DNA of 64,000 nt from Paenibacillus massiliensis subsp. panacisoli DSM 21345 (GTDB taxonomy: Bacteria > Bacillota > Bacilli > Paenibacillales > Paenibacillaceae). Positions 62,703-64,000 of this stretch are shown in pieces; position 1 is the first letter of the stretch; each line of letters opens with the position of its first letter. A model generated the notes under the pieces. The model saw only the letters and a list, made by a program, of their open reading frames with translations, was not told where the DNA came from and did not search any database. The stretch lies in assembly GCF_000426545.1 (NCBI RefSeq), contig NZ_AUFO01000008.1, positions 230,857-294,856 on the forward strand, given 5' to 3'. The position numbers and the translations under genes are program-made.

Positions 62703-63677
62703 TTAAGCATCGGCCACACAGCGAAAGCCTGTATTGCCAGACGAGCTGTCTGGAGTATTCTTGTTGCGTGCCGCGACGCGATACCTATTGCAGTAGGAAT
62801 GGTGGCACAAGTATGAGCCCCCTCGCATGGAACGTGCATGACCTTGGCTTGGTCCCAGGGGATTATGCTGGCTGGATTTTACATGGTAACGTGGGTCGAA
62901 CCAGTCCGAGCACCATTCCCACACATTGCCGGCCATGTTATACAAGCCATAACCATTCGGCTCAAATGAATGAACAGGCGCTGTACCGATGTAGCCATCC
63001 AATGCTTCATTGTGGGTAGGGAACTGTCCCTGCCAAATATTGCACATATGCCGCCCCTCCGGGGTCAGTTCATCCCCCCATGGGTAGCGTGCCTGTTCAA
63101 GACCACCACGTCCCGCATATTCCCACTCTGCTTCAGTGGGTAGACGCTTCCCCGCCCACTGACAATAAGCCTCGGCATCGTGCCACGATACATGAACCAC
63201 CGGGTGATCCATTCGTCCCTCGAGATTGGACAACGGCCCCTCAGGCTGGCTCCAATTCGCTCCTTGAATAACATGCCACCAGGGAGTCTGCGGCACACTC
63301 GTGGAACGGTCAGCGCGCTGCTCGGAGGTCAACAATAAATGGAATACGAAGGAATCGCCGTATCGTTCGGCCTCAGTCTTATACCCTGTAGCGTCCACAA
63401 ATGCTGCAAAATCCGCGTTCGTGACAGCATAGGGATCAATATAAAAAGGCGACACGAACACCTCTCTGACGGGTCCTTCTCCATCCTGTGGGAACCCTTC
63501 CTCATCCTCAGTTCCCATGAGGAATGATCCCCCTTCCAAGCGAATCATAGAGGCATATTTCTTTTGCTTTTTCGTACAGCAGCTATCCGTTTTAAGGGTA
63601 ATTAATTCCTCCGTCTGCGGCTGTTCTCGTCCGGGTGTACAACAGGAACTCGGCTTCTCTTGAGGTTGTTGGTTCAT
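62703..63677 (-). CDS. formylglycine-generating enzyme (oxygen-dependent, SUMF1-type)
   Basis: Converts the sulfatase active-site cysteine to formylglycine with copper and oxygen. 324 residues. FGE core from about residue 45 (MIRLEGGSFLMGTEDEEGFPQDGEGPVREVFVSPFYIDPYAVTNADFAAFV) to GNTGFRCVAD. The two catalytic cysteines are present in GGSYLCHHSYCNRYRVAARN, which separates true FGEs from the many SUMF-fold proteins with other roles. The N-terminal 40 residues carry two CC pairs (SSCCTPG, DSCCTKK), an unusual extension that could handle copper. ATG at 63677 with AAAGGA eight bases upstream. Confidence 0.93.
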   Translation of the reverse strand: MNQQPQEKPSSCCTPGREQPQTEELITLKTDSCCTKKQKKYASMIRLEGGSFLMGTEDEEGFPQDGEGPVREVFVSPFYIDPYAVTNADFAAFVDATGYKTEAERYGDSFVFHLLLTSEQRADRSTSVPQTPWWHVIQGANWSQPEGPLSNLEGRMDHPVVHVSWHDAEAYCQWAGKRLPTEAEWEYAGRGGLEQARYPWGDELTPEGRHMCNIWQGQFPTHNEALDGYIGTAPVHSFEPNGYGLYNMAGNVWEWCSDWFDPRYHVKSSQHNPLGPSQGHARSMRGGSYLCHHSYCNRYRVAARNKNTPDSSSGNTGFRCVADA

Positions 63678-63741
63678 CTTAATCATCCTTTGCTCTAGAC
63701 TCTACTACTTACTGTGGAGGTTGTCCCGAATCTCCTTTATG

Positions 63742-64000
63742 CTACCTAGCTTTCGCCAAATCAATCACCAGCCCGGTATGCGCCAGTTGAATATCTGGAC
63801 TCAGATCGTAGCTCTGATGAAGATCTACATCATGCGACATATGTGTAAATATCGTCCGCTTGGGCTTCAGCTCCTTCATTAGCTCTGCAGCCTCCCGCAT
63901 GTCGTATACCGAGCGCGTCTCGAACGCAGCCAGCTCATGCACGAAGCTCGTTCCCAGCACGAGCAGGTCCAGTCCTGCCAATGGTCTCTTTTCTTCCAGC
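63742..64000 (-). CDS. MBL-fold hydrolase, C-terminal part (cut by window edge)
   Basis: The frame is open to the right edge, so only the last 86 residues are seen. PLAGLDLLVLGTSF, then AAELMKELKPKRTIFTHMSHDVDLHQ and IQLAHTGLVIDL, are the closing part of PhnP/PqqB-like metallo-hydrolases, with the metal-ligand His in THMSHD. It ends 64 bases before the FGE start on the same strand. Confidence 0.8.
   Translation of the reverse strand, partial: LEEKRPLAGLDLLVLGTSFVHELAAFETRSVYDMREAAELMKELKPKRTIFTHMSHDVDLHQSYDLSPDIQLAHTGLVIDLAKAR

Overview
The window looks like chromosomal DNA of a spore-forming Firmicute, most likely Paenibacillus or a close relative. The grounds are moderate GC, strong AGGAGG-type ribosome binding sites, frequent GTG/TTG starts, an S-layer-homology (SLH) surface protein, a TcyP cystine carrier, a CotS-like kinase, and LplB/AraC sugar-uptake gene sets of the Bacillus/Paenibacillus kind. 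The genus is an inference; no rRNA or tRNA gene was seen.

Layout. 1-3.3 kb: end of a large SLH surface protein. 3.4-6.1 kb: a cupin, then an overlapping kinase-like/glycosyltransferase pair. 6.1-11.7 kb: catalase with a PerR-like box, SpeD, an unusual response regulator, and an ACT-domain malic enzyme with a perfect cre site between the last two. 11.7-15.1 kb: three kinase-fold genes and a HAD phosphatase. 15-26 kb: housekeeping and accessory genes (ALDH with an ArsR-type regulator, split ThrE exporter, GNAT, MBL hydrolase, PQQ-type sugar dehydrogenase lipoprotein, M24 peptidase, TcyP). Copy A of a structured repeat and a 9-bp tandem repeat also lie here. 26.9-28.6 kb: a chemoreceptor. 28.7-37 kb: a carbohydrate locus. 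Two LplB-type permeases, a lipoprotein binding protein and a membrane AraC regulator are read leftward. A GH88 unsaturated uronyl hydrolase and a DUF2264 protein are read rightward.

37-47.8 kb is a cobalamin locus. cobD-cbiB-cobC precede a cobalamin riboswitch with an intrinsic terminator. Behind it lie btuF-btuC-btuD, copy B of the structured repeat, then cobT-cobU-cobS-cbiP. The genes cover corrinoid uptake, the aminopropanol arm and nucleotide-loop assembly; no corrin-ring genes are present. 48-53.4 kb holds lipoate ligase, a Cof-type HAD, a DUF3139 protein, and a divergent EamA transporter/MocR regulator pair. 53.4-54.4 kb is a decayed IS1182-like element.

54.4-63.7 kb is the most interesting part. 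A leftward operon encodes PTS EIIC-EIIA-EIIB of the lactose/cellobiose type, a cytoplasmic Cys-type sulfatase and a BglG-type PRD regulator. A radical-SAM anaerobic sulfatase maturase is divergent from it. A copper-type formylglycine-generating enzyme lies about 2 kb further on, beyond a two-gene chromate-type transporter. Read together, a sulfated sugar would be imported and phosphorylated by the PTS and desulfated inside the cell. The sulfatase could be activated by an oxygen-sensitive or an oxygen-requiring route. The GH88/DUF2264 locus 20 kb away would fit the same kind of substrate, namely sulfated uronic-acid polysaccharide fragments. That link is inference.
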